Positions 9,030 to 17,645 of a stretch of DNA of 64,000 bases are shown here, in pieces; position 1 is the first letter of the stretch; the number at the start of each line of letters is the position of its first letter. Source of the stretch: Heloderma charlesbogerti (Eukaryota; Chordata; Lepidosauria; Squamata; Helodermatidae); the NCBI GenBank assembly GCA_026122225.1, contig JANEZZ010001410.1, positions 186,001 to 250,000 of the forward strand. Reading direction: 5' to 3'. The translations under genes were made by a program, and so were the position numbers. The notes beneath the pieces are model-generated. The model was not told the DNA's origin. It did no database searches and saw only the letters and a list, made by a program, of their open reading frames with translations.

Positions 9030-9439
9030 CAACACATTATCCTTCATTGCCTGCAACTTAATCTTGGGGGAACAAATCTATTATACAAGTGCTTAATTCT
9101 TCCATTCCCCTCCTCCCAGCTATCAGAGTAGGCTCACACTTTCTATTATAAGGCTTCTTTGAAACTGCCTTTAATACAGTATCTGGCTTCTGGCATAGCT
9201 TTTTTAAATGGACAGTTTCTAGTCCTCATTTTGCACACACCCAGTCTATAGGGATAAAGCTGAAAATAAGACAACATTTTGTTGTCTTATTTAAGCCCTT
9301 TCCCTCTCCCACACCTCTCAACAGCAATTCCACATGGCTACAACAGAAGGAGAAATGGGACAGCAGGGTCCACTCTATCATCTCGGCTGAGAGGGGTGTT
9401 GCCACTCAGTGGCAACAATACAGAGTTAACTTAATCAAT
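9030..9439. other. No gene or clear repeat seen
   Basis: Ordinary-composition DNA. A short inverted pair AAGACAACATTTTGTTGTCTT lies at about 9,269-9,289. No coding region. Confidence 0.35.
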
Positions 9440-9497
9440 GGTCTGACTTGGTTTAAGGCAGCTTCCTATATTTCTGTCCTGGCTAATAGCTTCTGAT

Positions 9498-10150
9498 TAG
9501 GGATGTACGAAAGTCACTTACCTTTTCGAAGGGTGACATTCGCGGTGGGGGGGAGGCTCTGTCCCTCCCCCTGAAATTCTCTCCGGCTGGCTCCGCTCCA
9601 TGGAGATTCCGTGGAGCAGCCAGCTGGGGCCGCCCGCAGCCGGATATACGGCCACTGGGCAGCCTGCAGGGACGCAAATGGCTGCTGCTGTAGCCGCCAC
9701 CATTTGCGTCCCTGTATTTTGCCGTGATAGGCTACATAAATATTTACGTAGCCTATCATGGGGGAAAAAAAACAGCGAATGCAAATGGCAATGGCTACAG
9801 CAGCCGCCATTTGCATTCCTTTTTTTTTTTTTTTGTCATGATAGGTTACATAAATATTTACATAGCCTATTACAGTGGGGGGGGGAAGGGAACGCAAATG
9901 GCAGCCACTACGCCATTTGTGCCCCTCTTCTGCTGTAATAGACTACATAAATATTTACATAGGCTATCATGGCAAAAAAAAAAAAAGGAACGCAAATGGC
10001 GGCGGCCGTAGCCACCGCCATTTGCATTTGCTGTGTTTTGGGCTTTTTTGCCGTGATAGGCTACATAAATATTTAGGCTTCATTCCACCACGGATTTTGG
10101 GGGGCCGAATGCCTCACTGAGATCCATGGCAGAATTCTCTGACATCCTTA
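9498..10150 (+). mobile_element. hAT family I element E5 with exact 8-bp target duplication
   Basis: TAGGGATG (9,498) to CATCCTTA (10,143-10,150), flanked by perfect CTTCTGAT octamers (9,490-9,497 and 10,151-10,158). End A carries the inverse of a splice donor (CACTTACC). The core is a chain of GCAAATGG...CCATTTGC units alternating with TGATAGGCTACATAAATATT-type hairpins. End B is shortened: the core runs from TACATAAATATTTAGG (about 10,075) directly into GGCCGAATGCCTCACTGAG, so the exon-like segment and half the terminal hairpin are deleted. Confidence 0.94.
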
Positions 10151-10182
10151 CTTCTGATTGATCTTCCTTCTTCATGAATTTG

Positions 10183-10341
10183 TCTAGTCCCTGTTCTAGT
10201 CTGATCTTGGAAGCTAAGCAGGGTTGGCCCTGGTTAGTACTTGGATGGGAGACCACCTGGGAATCAGGCTTCCTGCATTGAGCAGGGTGTTGGACTCGAT
10301 GGTTTTGTAGGCCCCTTCCAGCCCTATGATTCTATTCTATA
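10183..10341 (+). mobile_element. 5S rRNA-derived SINE with CR1 3' tail, copy 1
   Basis: Positions 10,188-10,265 match the 3' two-thirds of vertebrate 5S rRNA: GTCTGATCTTGGAAGCTAAG, then GGTTAGTACTTGGATGGGAG and ACCACCTGGGAA. This covers the A-box, intermediate element and C-box of the 5S internal promoter. At GGGAAT it switches to a CR1 3' end (CAGGCTTCCTGCATTGAGCA, then GTTGGACTCGATGG and CCCTTCCAGCCCTATG) with an ATTCTATTCTAT tail. Copy 2 (31,944-32,125) has the same junction, so this is a dispersed family, not a chance hybrid. The 5S part is truncated at both ends and is not a working rRNA gene. Confidence 0.88.
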
Positions 10342-10608
10342 TATAAAACTATCTACACCACTGGCCAGATCCACATTCATGTGGAAATGAGTTCCATAAG
10401 CTAATTATGTATTGTGTGGAAAAAGTACTTCCTTTTATCAGTCAAGAGACTACCCCTTGGCTCCTGAATAAACTGTCCAGTCCAACATAGCCCCACTATA
10501 TTCTCAAATACAAGCAAAAGGCCAAATGTCCATGGCAGTAGGGCTTGTAGATTGCAAGGAAAACTTCAAGGGGTACTGGATGTGTCAGCGACACATTGCA
10601 CTCCCAAC

Positions 10609-11105
10609 TAAGGATGTATCAGGTGTCGAGCTGGGGCTCAAAGCCTGGTGAGAAATCACTGGCTTAGCCCCCCAGATGCCAGTCGGTGAATCCCTCTGTT
10701 TGCCCAGCATGTGGCTGCTCACTTCCATGCCAAGCCGCCATTTTGCAGGGAAATGGCAGCTCGTCCTTGTTCATAAATGTCCATTTGCACAAACAACGTC
10801 GACAAAGGGGCCATTTGCACAAGATTACAGGTATAAATGCTCCATTTACAGCTGTAATTTTGCATAAATGTATGCTTTACGGATGACATTTGTGCAAATG
10901 GATGTTTATGAACATTTATGAAGTGGATGTTTTCCACAAAATGGCAGGCTGGTGAGGAAGTGGGTGGCTGCACGCTGCTTGCCAGGCATTTGTGGACCAC
11001 CCAGCTCAGCATGCAGTGCAGAGAACAGGGGCAGGCAGGCAGTGTGTGTGTGGGGGGGTGTTGAGCCATGCCCAACTTTAACCCCAACGAGTTCTCCCAT
11101 CCCCA
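10609..11105. mobile_element. hAT-like family IV element, AT-rich inverted repeat, exact 8-bp duplication
   Basis: TAAGGATG (10,609) to CATCCCCA (11,098-11,105), flanked by perfect CTCCCAAC octamers (10,601-10,608 and 11,106-11,113). The core is inverted: GTTCATAAATGTCCATTTGC at about 10,769 pairs with GCAAATGGATGTTTATGAAC at about 10,894, around ACAGGTATAAATGC...ACAGCTGTAATT. Outer arms with CCATTTTGCAGGG and CCACAAAATGG also pair. A short (TG)n-G run lies at 11,041-11,059. No coding capacity. Confidence 0.85.
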
Positions 11106-11113
11106 CTCCCAAC

Positions 11114-11884
11114 TATATGATTCCTCTAAGTCATGGTCAGGCCATCCAATGAATTGCCACCATCCCCACAAATCCAATGCTTTGCTTTGTACAAGTGATT
11201 TCCTTGTAGAAGTGATGTACAGGGTTCAGCTTTACTTAGATGAGACTGAGTCAAGGGGTTCCTTGATGGATACCATGGAGTGAGGGCTAAACCTCCTACC
11301 TAACCCAGTGCTTCTTCTACATCCATAGCTTCATCCTGAGTTCTGTGTTAGGGATGGACAAAGCAGTCCATGTCACTTTTACCATTTTGCATGTGTTTCC
11401 TCATAAGTCCATCCCATTCTTTTTCCTGATTTGCCATTCAAAATGCACAAACACACACATTTTGTGTGTATTTAAATATGCCTTTTTAAACACATTTTAT
11501 CTCATAGCATTCCTATAACAGAATATGCTGCAATATGTTGTTGCCGAAGATCTTACTTGAATGAGTGAATACTAGGGATAGATGGACTCACTCGTGCCTC
11601 CAAGCTCAGGCGCTCACAAAGTTGCCACTGCTGCCACCCCCATTCACCAGGCTGCGTGAGCCCTGGAGGGCTCAGCGAGCAGCTCGGGAGTGCCCCATGG
11701 TTGGCTGCCCCTTGCTGCAAGCCACCATTATTATGCAAGATGGGAGTTCCATAATTTTCGTGTATTGTCGTAATCATTGGTTGAAACAACAAAAGCTTTA
11801 CTGATTGATGGATTGTATATTTGCTGTTGTACACACTGGCAGCCATGCAGGGCCATCTCCACAACATTAGAGGCATAAAAGGCA
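11114..11884. other. No gene; one possible short hAT-like element at 11,349-11,512
   Basis: Within this interval TAGGGATG (11,349) and CATTCCTA (about 11,505-11,512) could be termini of a 160-bp AT-rich element. The outside flanks are inverted relative to each other (TTCTGTGT and AACAGAA), so the usual direct duplication is absent. Another TAGGGATAG occurs at 11,573. No coding region is visible. Confidence 0.3.
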
Positions 11885-12468
11885 CCTTTGTTGCTCTAAT
11901 GGGAGAAAACTGCAGGGAAGTAGATTTTGGCTAAACATTAGGAGTAACCTCCTAACAGTTAGGGATGTACGAAAGTCACCTTTTCGCGGATTGATTCGTG
12001 GTGGGGGGGGAGGCACTCCGTCCCTCCCCCCGGAATCCTCAATGGGGGGGGAGGTGATCTGGTTCTCCCCCCCAGAATCTTGCCCGGCTGGCTCTGCTCC
12101 ACGGCGGCTCCGTGGAGCAGCCAGCCAGGGCCATCCGCAGCCGGAGTTCCAGTCGCGGACTGGCTGGTGCAGACGCAAATGGCGGCCGCCATAGTGGCTG
12201 CCATTTGCGTCCAGCCAGGCTGCCGTGATAGGCTACATAAGTATTTACATAGCCTATCACGGCAAGCCAATCAAAAGAAAAAAACAAAAACCGGCATACG
12301 CAAATGGCAGCGGCTACTGCGGCCGCCATTTGCGTTCCCTATTTTTCGCTGTTTTAGTCTACGTAAATATTTACGTAGGCTATTATGGCAAAAAAAAAGG
12401 GGAATGTAAATAGCATAGTGGGTGCTATTTGCGTTCCTTTTTTTCCCGCCATAATAGCTTATGTAAAT

Positions 12469-12992
12469 GATTAAAGGCAGCCGCCGGCGAGATCACATCA
12501 CTCCAGTGCTGAAGGAGTTGCACTGGTTACCAGTTGTTTTCCGGGACAAATTCAAGGTGTTGGTTTTGACCTTTAAAACCCTATATGGTTGTGGCCCAGC
12601 CTATCTTAAGGAGCGCCTCCAGCAGCACCAGACAGGCTGCGTAACAAGATCAGCCTCGGATGGCCTTCTCTCTGTCCCATCAGCCAGGACAGCTAGACTG
12701 GTGGGGACGAGGGAGAGGGCCTTTTCTGTAGTGGCCCCCACTCTGTGGAACTCCCTCCCTAGGGAACTCTGTCATGCCCCCTCTTTAATGAGCTTCCGTC
12801 GTGCATTAAAAACGTGGCTGTTCAGGCAGGCATTTGGGGTGGGTTAGGGTATTTTAGAAAATGTTTTTATTGTAGAATTTTATTGTTTTAAACTGTTTTA
12901 TTGTATGTTGTACATCGCCCAGAGTGGCTGGGTGACCAGCCAGATGGGCGATTAATAAATTTAATAATAAATAAATAAATAAATAAATAAAA
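12469..12992 (+). mobile_element. 5'-truncated L2-type LINE inserted in E6
   Basis: The C-terminal ~125 codons of an L2-clade ORF2 (12,469-12,847) are followed by a 3' UTR and a (AAAT)n tail (12,960-12,990). It contains HITPVLKELHWLPV, FKVLVLTFKTLYG, ERAFSVVAPTLWNSLP and ALKTWLFRQAF, the conserved region after the L2 reverse transcriptase. The frame is open to the stop at 12,845-12,847. The insertion is exactly at the centre of an E6 hairpin, and AAAT at the junction may be a short target duplication. Confidence 0.92.
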
Positions 12993-13251
12993 TATTTATG
13001 TAGGCTAAAATGGCGGGGGGGAAAGGAACGCAAATAGCGCCCACTACGCTATTTGCGTTCCCCCTTTTTTTTCACCATAATAGCCTACGTAAATATTTAC
13101 GTAGACTAAAATGGCAAAAAAATAGGGAACGCAAATGGCGGCTGCTGTAGCCGCCACCATTTGCGTATGTCATTTGGGGGGGGTGATTGGCTTGCCATGA
13201 TAGGCTATGTAAATACTTATGTAGCCTATCACGGCAAAGACCAGGATGCAA

Positions 13252-13335
13252 ATGGCGGCCATGGCAGCCGGTCAAAAGACCAGCCACCGCTGCCGCCGCT
13301 GCCGGATCCGCCGTCATCTGGAACATCTGCCCCAG
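13252..13335 (+). other. Exon-like segment of E6 ending at CAG|GTAAGC
   Basis: ATG (13,252) in CAAATGGCGGCC opens 28 codons ending exactly at a donor-like CAG|GTAAGC. The peptide begins MAAMAAGQKTS, is Arg/Cys/His-rich in the middle and ends EHLPQ. E7, E9 and E10 have the same start, the same end and phase 0 at the donor. Confidence 0.5.
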
Positions 13336-13640
13336 GTAAGCCTCATCCCGGGGGGGAATCCACAGGGGGGCAGGGGGGCAGGCCGTTCCGCCAGGGATTT
13401 TGGGGGGCCTAATGCCAGTGCATTCGGCCTCACGGAAATCCGTGGAGGAATTTCCGCCATCCCTACTAACAGTAGGAACTGTTTGATGGACAGCCTCAAG
13501 AGGTGGGGTGGTGTTTCAGCAGAAGCTGGGCAATCATCTGTCGAGGATGCTGTAATTGCAAAATTCCTGCATTGAGCAAGGGGTTGACAAGATGACCTCC
13601 ACAATCCCATCCAACTCTACCATCCTGTGATGGTTGCTGT

Positions 13641-13829
13641 TCAAAACAAAAAGGCTGTGTTTGATGGAGAGATGAGCTCAGATTGCCTCCCACAAAGTGT
13701 CCACCCATTCAAATGGGAGGAGGGGCATTTGAATGATATTTTTCAGGGGGAGCATGATGTATTCTATGAATTTGGGGGCTCTCTTGGTTTACTGGGGATG
13801 TTGGAGGAATCCTTCTGGGGTGGTGGTGG
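13641..13829. other. No recognisable feature
   Basis: Short spacer after the CR1 end. No inverted termini, simple repeat or coding signal. Confidence 0.35.
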
Positions 13830-14215
13830 AGATCACTGAGCTTTCAGCAGCTTGTTGCCCCGCACCCCCGACTTTGGCTCACTTGCCCACTAGCTGGCCC
13901 AATTTGATCTGCATCGAGTGGAGCCAGCTGACAGATTCTCCTGTGTGTGTGTGTGTGTGCGCGCATTTGCTCCTCAATAGAAAGGTGCATAAATTGCAAG
14001 TGCAATTTGTGCAATTTGTGCAAATTCCAGGTGTAATTGGCTTAATTTGCCCAAATCACAGCTGTAATTAGCACAAATTATGCAAATTACAGCCAAGATT
14101 TGTGCAATTTTCTATTGACAAGAAAAAGAAAAAAAATGCAAGAAGTTCCTGGATTTCGGGAAAAGCCTGTGGCTCGGCGTGCAAACACAAGGCGAGCTGG
14201 GAGGGCAGCAGGGAT
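13830..14215. mobile_element. Probable family IV copy 2 (AT-rich inverted repeat)
   Basis: Core CCAGGTGTAATTGG ... ACAGCTGTAATTAG at about 14,026-14,072 matches the centre of the family IV element at 10,609-11,105. It is flanked by inverted GCAATTTGTGCAAATT motifs and by AATAGAAAG / TTTCTATT arms (about 13,976 and 14,110). A (TG)n run lies at 13,941-13,960. The termini are not clear, so the limits are approximate. Confidence 0.45.
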
Positions 14216-14943
14216 TAGGGATGTATGAAAGTCACTTACCTTTCGCGGATTATGTTGATAGGGGGGAGGCATTCCTTCCCTCTCCCCAGAATCCTCCGTG
14301 GCCAGCTGTGCTCCGCAGCAGCTCCACGGAGCAGCCGGCCAGGCCCAGCCAGGCCAGAGCCGTCCACAGCCGGATTTCCGGCCGCGGAGGGCTCTGGGGT
14401 GGGGGGGAAACCATGTACGCAAATGGAGGTGGCTACGGCCGCTGCCATTTGCATTCCTTCTTTTGCCGTCTTAATCTACATAAATATTTACGTAGACGAA
14501 GATGGCGAAAATAAGGGGAACGCAAATAGCATAGCGGATGCTATTCGTGTTCCCCTTATTTTTGCCATCTTAGTGTACTTAAAAAAAAGGGGGTATGCAA
14601 ATGGCGGCGTCCATAGCCGCCATCATTTGCATACACTTTTTTTTTTTACCCAGATGTTTTAGGCTATGTAAAAACTTACGTAGCCTATCACGTCTATGTA
14701 AAAAAAAAAAACAAAACCTGCAAATGGCAGCGGCAGCAGCTGGTCAGAAGACCAGCCGCCGCCGCCGAAGCTGCCGCCGGAGCCGCCACCACCCAGAAGA
14801 TCTACCCCAGGTAAGTCTCGTCCCAGGGGGGATCTGCGGGGGGGCAGAGGGGTGGCAGGCCGTTCCGCCACAGATTTCGGGGGGCCGAATGCACTGGCAT
14901 TTGGCCTCACCGAGATCCGTGGCGGAATTCTCTGCCATTCCTA
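14216..14943 (+). mobile_element. hAT family I element E7
   Basis: TAGGGATG (14,216) to CATTCCTA (14,936-14,943). Flanking octamers GCAGGGAT and GCAGGCCC share only the first five bases. End A reads CACTTACCTTTCGCGG. The core has GCAAATGG and TCTACATAAATATTTACG hairpins. End B has an exon-like segment (14,724-14,810) and a terminal hairpin of CACAGATTTCGGGGGGCCGA / GAGATCCGTGGCGG type. Confidence 0.9.
14724..14810 (+). other. Exon-like segment of E7 ending at CAG|GTAAGT
   Basis: 29 codons from ATG (AAATGGCAGC) to a perfect CAG|GTAAGT donor at 14,811. The peptide begins MAAAAAGQKTS, has an Arg-rich middle and ends PEDLPQ. Phase 0, as in E6, E9 and E10. Confidence 0.55.
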
Positions 14944-15213
14944 GCAGGCCCCCAAAAGAGCTGGATTTTCAAAGGACAGACTAGGGGTGGACGAAAGTCA
15001 CTTACCTGTCGTCGAAGGCCGTTCGCGGTGGGGGGGAGCGCTTCGCTGCTCCCCCCGCGAAGTTCAGGCCGGGGGGGGAGGCTTCCCGCCTCGCCCGGCC
15101 GAAATTCAGGCCGGGGAGGAGGCTTCCCGCCTCGCCCGGCCAAAATTCAGGCCAGGGAGGAGGCGCGTCGCCTCGCCCGGCCGCGAACGTGAAAGTAAAA
15201 AAAAAAAAAAAAA

Positions 15214-15693
15214 CGCCCCCTGATAGGCTACGTGACGATTCACGTAGCCTATCACGGCTAGATCTGCAAAGTCAGCCGTGATAGGCTACGTGAATTGTCA
15301 CGTAGCCTATCACGGGTGACTTAAAAAAAAAAAAAAAAACCGTGTACACGAATGGCGGCCCCCATAGGGAGCCGCCATTCGCGTTCCTTATTTAGTGGCT
15401 GTAGTCTACGTAAATATTTACGTAGACTACGGCGAAAATAAGGGCAACGCAAATAGCGTTGCCCTTATTTTCGCCGTAGTCTACGTAAACATTTACGTAG
15501 ACTACGGCCACCAAATAAGGAACGGGAATGGTGGCTCCCCATGGGGGCCGCCATTATCCGTACACTCTTTTTTTTTTTTTTTTAAAGTCACCCGTGATAG
15601 GCTACGTGACGATTCACGTAGCCTATCACGGCTGACTTTGCAGATCTAGCTGTGATAGGCTACGTGAATCGTCACGTAGCCTATCAGGGGGCG
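15214..15693. repeat. Hierarchical palindrome core of E8
   Basis: A 480-bp imperfect palindrome centred on AACGCAAATAGCGTT (15,446-15,460). Each half contains, from outside in, two TGATAGGCTACGTGA hairpins, an A-run (about 15,323-15,339) opposite a T-run (about 15,568-15,583), a GAATGG...CCATTC-type hairpin and a GTAGTCTACGTAAA hairpin. All parts can fold locally or as one long stem. Confidence 0.93.
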
Positions 15694-15719
15694 TTGTGGT
15701 TTTTTTTTCTTTCATTACA

Positions 15720-15826
15720 ATGGCGGCGGCGGCAGCCGGTCGAAAGACCGGCTGCCACTCCCGCCTCGCTCGAACACCCGCCGAACCGCCGGCCGGACCA
15801 GCCACCGGGAGGGACATTCGCAAAAG
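15720..15826 (+). other. Exon-like segment of E8 ending at AAAAG|GTAAGT
   Basis: ATG (15,720) in ATGGCGGCGGCGGCAGCC stays open for 35 codons plus two bases to GTAAGT at 15,827. The peptide begins MAAAAAGRKTGCHSR and ends PPAGPATGRDIRK. Length, phase and the motifs PPAGPATGRDI match E4. Confidence 0.55.
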
Positions 15827-15967
15827 GTAAGTCCCGTCCCGGGGGGGTGCGGGGGGCGGGGGGGGTGCGGAGGATTTCTCTCCGAAACTTGTTCCGGGGG
15901 CCGAACGCGTTGGCACTCGGCCCCCCGAAGTTTCGGGGAGAAATTCTCCGCCATCCCTAGGACAGAC

Positions 15968-16433
15968 ATCCCTAGGGTTTATGTGGAAAAGGAGTACTGA
16001 TAGCAGCTTTTCCTTTCCACCCTTTTCTGTCTTAAACATAGTGTTCCTTCCACACCAAGTGGTAGCAGAACAGCAAAATCTCAGTGAGTATCTCTCTTCC
16101 CCCACTACGCACACACACACATGCATGCACACGCACACACATGTACGCACACACAATACCAACCTTGGAATGACACATGTCACCCCAGGGGTAACACTGC
16201 GGGAACATATTTTCCTGGACTGTGCCATATTTAGTCCCTCATAGAAAACATATGCCTTGCAGTTAGAATGCTAGTTCAAGGGTTTAAACTAGCCACCTCC
16301 TGGTACAATTGCTTTGTATGTGCAGATAACTTTCCATTTGGGGGTGGGGGGGAGGCATTCAAGCATGACGCAACGATCTCCCTTCAGTCTGAAATGATAC
16401 AGTCCAAGAAGAAGAAAAAGATTTAAACGTGGC
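15968..16433. other. No gene; (CA)n-rich tract
   Basis: A CA-rich interrupted microsatellite lies at 16,108-16,156 (ACACACACAC with ATGCATGC and ATGTACGC interruptions). The rest is unremarkable. Confidence 0.6.
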
Positions 16434-16438
16434 TATTT

Positions 16439-16469
<31 letters not shown>

Positions 16470-16719
16470 TTTTAATTTCTTAATCGCCCATCTGGCCAAT
16501 TAATCACCCAGCCACTCTGGGCGATGCACATTGGTACAATTTAAAACAGTAAAATTATACATTAAAACATATTAAAAATACCCTAACCCACCCCAAATGC
16601 CTGCCTGAATAACCAAGTTTTCAGTGTGTGGCAGAAGCTCATTAAAGGGGGGAGCATGGCAGATTACCCTAGGGAGGGAGTTCCACAGACTGGGGACCAC
16701 CACAGAGAAGGCCCTCTCC

Positions 16720-17645
16720 TTCATCACCAGCCTAGCTGTCCTAGCTGATGGGACAGACAGAAGGCCATCCTAGGCTGATCTTGTTGAGCGGCCTGTCTGG
16801 TGTTGCTGGAGGCGCTCCTTGAGAAGGCTGATCCGAAACCATATAGGGTTTTAAAGGTCAAAACCAACACCTTTTGGCCTGGAAAACATCTGGTAGCCAG
16901 TGCAACTCCTTCAGCACTGCAGTGATGCAATCACGCTGGCAGCTGCCTTTAATCAGGTGAGCCGCCGCGTTCTGCACCAGCTGCAGCTTCCGAACTGTCT
17001 TCAAGGGTAACCCCACGTAGAGCACATTACAGTAGTCTAGACGAGAGGAGACCAGGGCATGTACTACCGATGGGAGCAGATGGTCAGGAAGGTAGGGGCG
17101 CAGCCGCCGTATCAGATGGAGTTGGTACAACACTGTCCGGCTCACGACTGACACCTGAGCCTCCATGGACAGCTGGGAGTCTAAAATGACCCCCAGGCTG
17201 AGGACCTGGTCTTTCAAGGGTAGCTGTACCACATTGATTACACACGAGGTCGACATCCCCCAACCTCCTCTTGTCTCCCACCAAAAGTACCTCTGTCTTG
17301 TCAGGGGTTCAGCTTCAGCTTATTCCTCCCCATCCAGCCACTCACCATCTCCAGACATTTAGACAGGGATTCCATGGCCAACCCTGGTGAAGATTTGAAT
17401 GAGAGGTAGAGCTGCATGTCATACACATATTGAGGACACCGCACCCCAAACCTCCTGATGATAGCCCCCAGTGGCTTCACATAGATGTTAAATAGCATTG
17501 GGGAAAGTATGGAACCCTGTGGCACCCAACACATGAGCGGCCACGTTTCCAGCCTCTCCTCTCTTGGTATCTGCCAGAGAGAAAGGACCGGAAGCATTGT
17601 AATACGATGTCTCGAATGCCCATCCTCTCCAGGCAGTACAAGAGG
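16720..17645 (-). pseudogene. L2 reverse transcriptase palm to C-terminus remnant
   Basis: Inverse-strand fragments of L2 RT. LLYCLERMGI starts next to E9. WVPQGSILSPMLFNIYV lies at about 17,475-17,530. The active-site block YVYDMQLYLSF (about 17,397-17,429) stands where YADD is expected, so the catalytic Asp pair is broken. Then follow LGVILDSQLSM, RLDYCNVLYVGLP (thumb and downstream region), HLIKGSCQRDCI and VLKELHWLPDVFQ (about 16,880-17,230). Frameshifts separate the blocks. It is a dead retrotransposon gene. Confidence 0.9.

Larger units (their letters stand above)
9440..10505 (-). mobile_element. Antisense LINE-type repeat interrupted by E5 and a 5S-derived SINE
   Basis: Fragments at 9,478-9,497 (CTGGCTAATAGC), 10,151-10,182 (TTCATGAATTTGTCTAG) and 10,342-10,505 (TGTGTGGAAAAAGTACTTCC) are parts of one repeat in inverse orientation. 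The sense form appears at 28,832-28,945 (TTGGACAAATTCCTGGAGGA, AAGGCTATCAGTGGCTAC). E5 and then a 5S/CR1 SINE split it. Positions 9,440-9,475 (GGTCTGACTTGG, AAGGCAGCTTCCTAT) look like another repeat's 3' end. Confidence 0.6.
11961..13465 (+). mobile_element. hAT family I element E6, exact 8-bp duplication, itself split by L2
   Basis: TAGGGATG (11,961) to CATCCCTA (13,458-13,465), flanked by perfect CTAACAGT octamers (11,953-11,960 and 13,466-13,473). End A is GC-rich. The core holds GCAAATGG...CCATTTGC and CTACGTAAATATTTACGTAG-type hairpins. One hairpin is cut at its centre by a 524-bp L2 insertion (12,469-12,992): GCTTATGTAAAT lies left of it and ATTTATGTAGGC right. End B has the exon-like segment at 13,252-13,335. 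Without the L2 the element is about 980 bp. Confidence 0.95.
11885..13640 (+). mobile_element. CR1 3'-end fragment split by hAT E6
   Basis: Sense CR1 3' sequence in two parts. Positions 11,885-11,960 read GGGAGAAAACTGCAGGGAAG and then GGAGTAACCTCCTAACAGT. Positions 13,474-13,640 continue AGGAACTGTTTGATGG, ATTCCTGCATTGAGCAAGG and end near ATCCTGTGATGG. The intact order is the same as at 3,470-3,677. The degenerate tail suggests an older copy. Confidence 0.8.
14982..15959 (+). mobile_element. hAT family I element E8, the most complete copy, exact 8-bp duplication
   Basis: TAGGGGTG (14,982) to CATCCCTA (15,952-15,959), flanked by perfect GGACAGAC octamers (14,974-14,981 and 15,960-15,967). The full 978-bp layout is present: end A (14,982-15,195) with three ~45-bp repeats around AATTCAGGCCGGGGAGGAGG; core palindrome 15,214-15,693 centred at 15,453; exon-like segment with donor 15,720-15,826; terminal hairpin about 15,867-15,951. 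It is a good reference for the family. No transposase is encoded. Confidence 0.96.

Noticed and set aside
8858..9131. Poly-Glu and poly-Lys open frames
   Set aside because: These are translations of the (GAA)n microsatellite in different frames.
10188..10265. A functional 5S rRNA gene
   Set aside because: It lacks the 5' third and the 3' end of 5S rRNA and is fused to a CR1 tail, as is the second copy.
11349..11512. A short hAT element between TAGGGATG and CATTCCTA
   Set aside because: The flanks are inverted rather than directly repeated, and no second copy is seen in the window. Kept only as a possibility.
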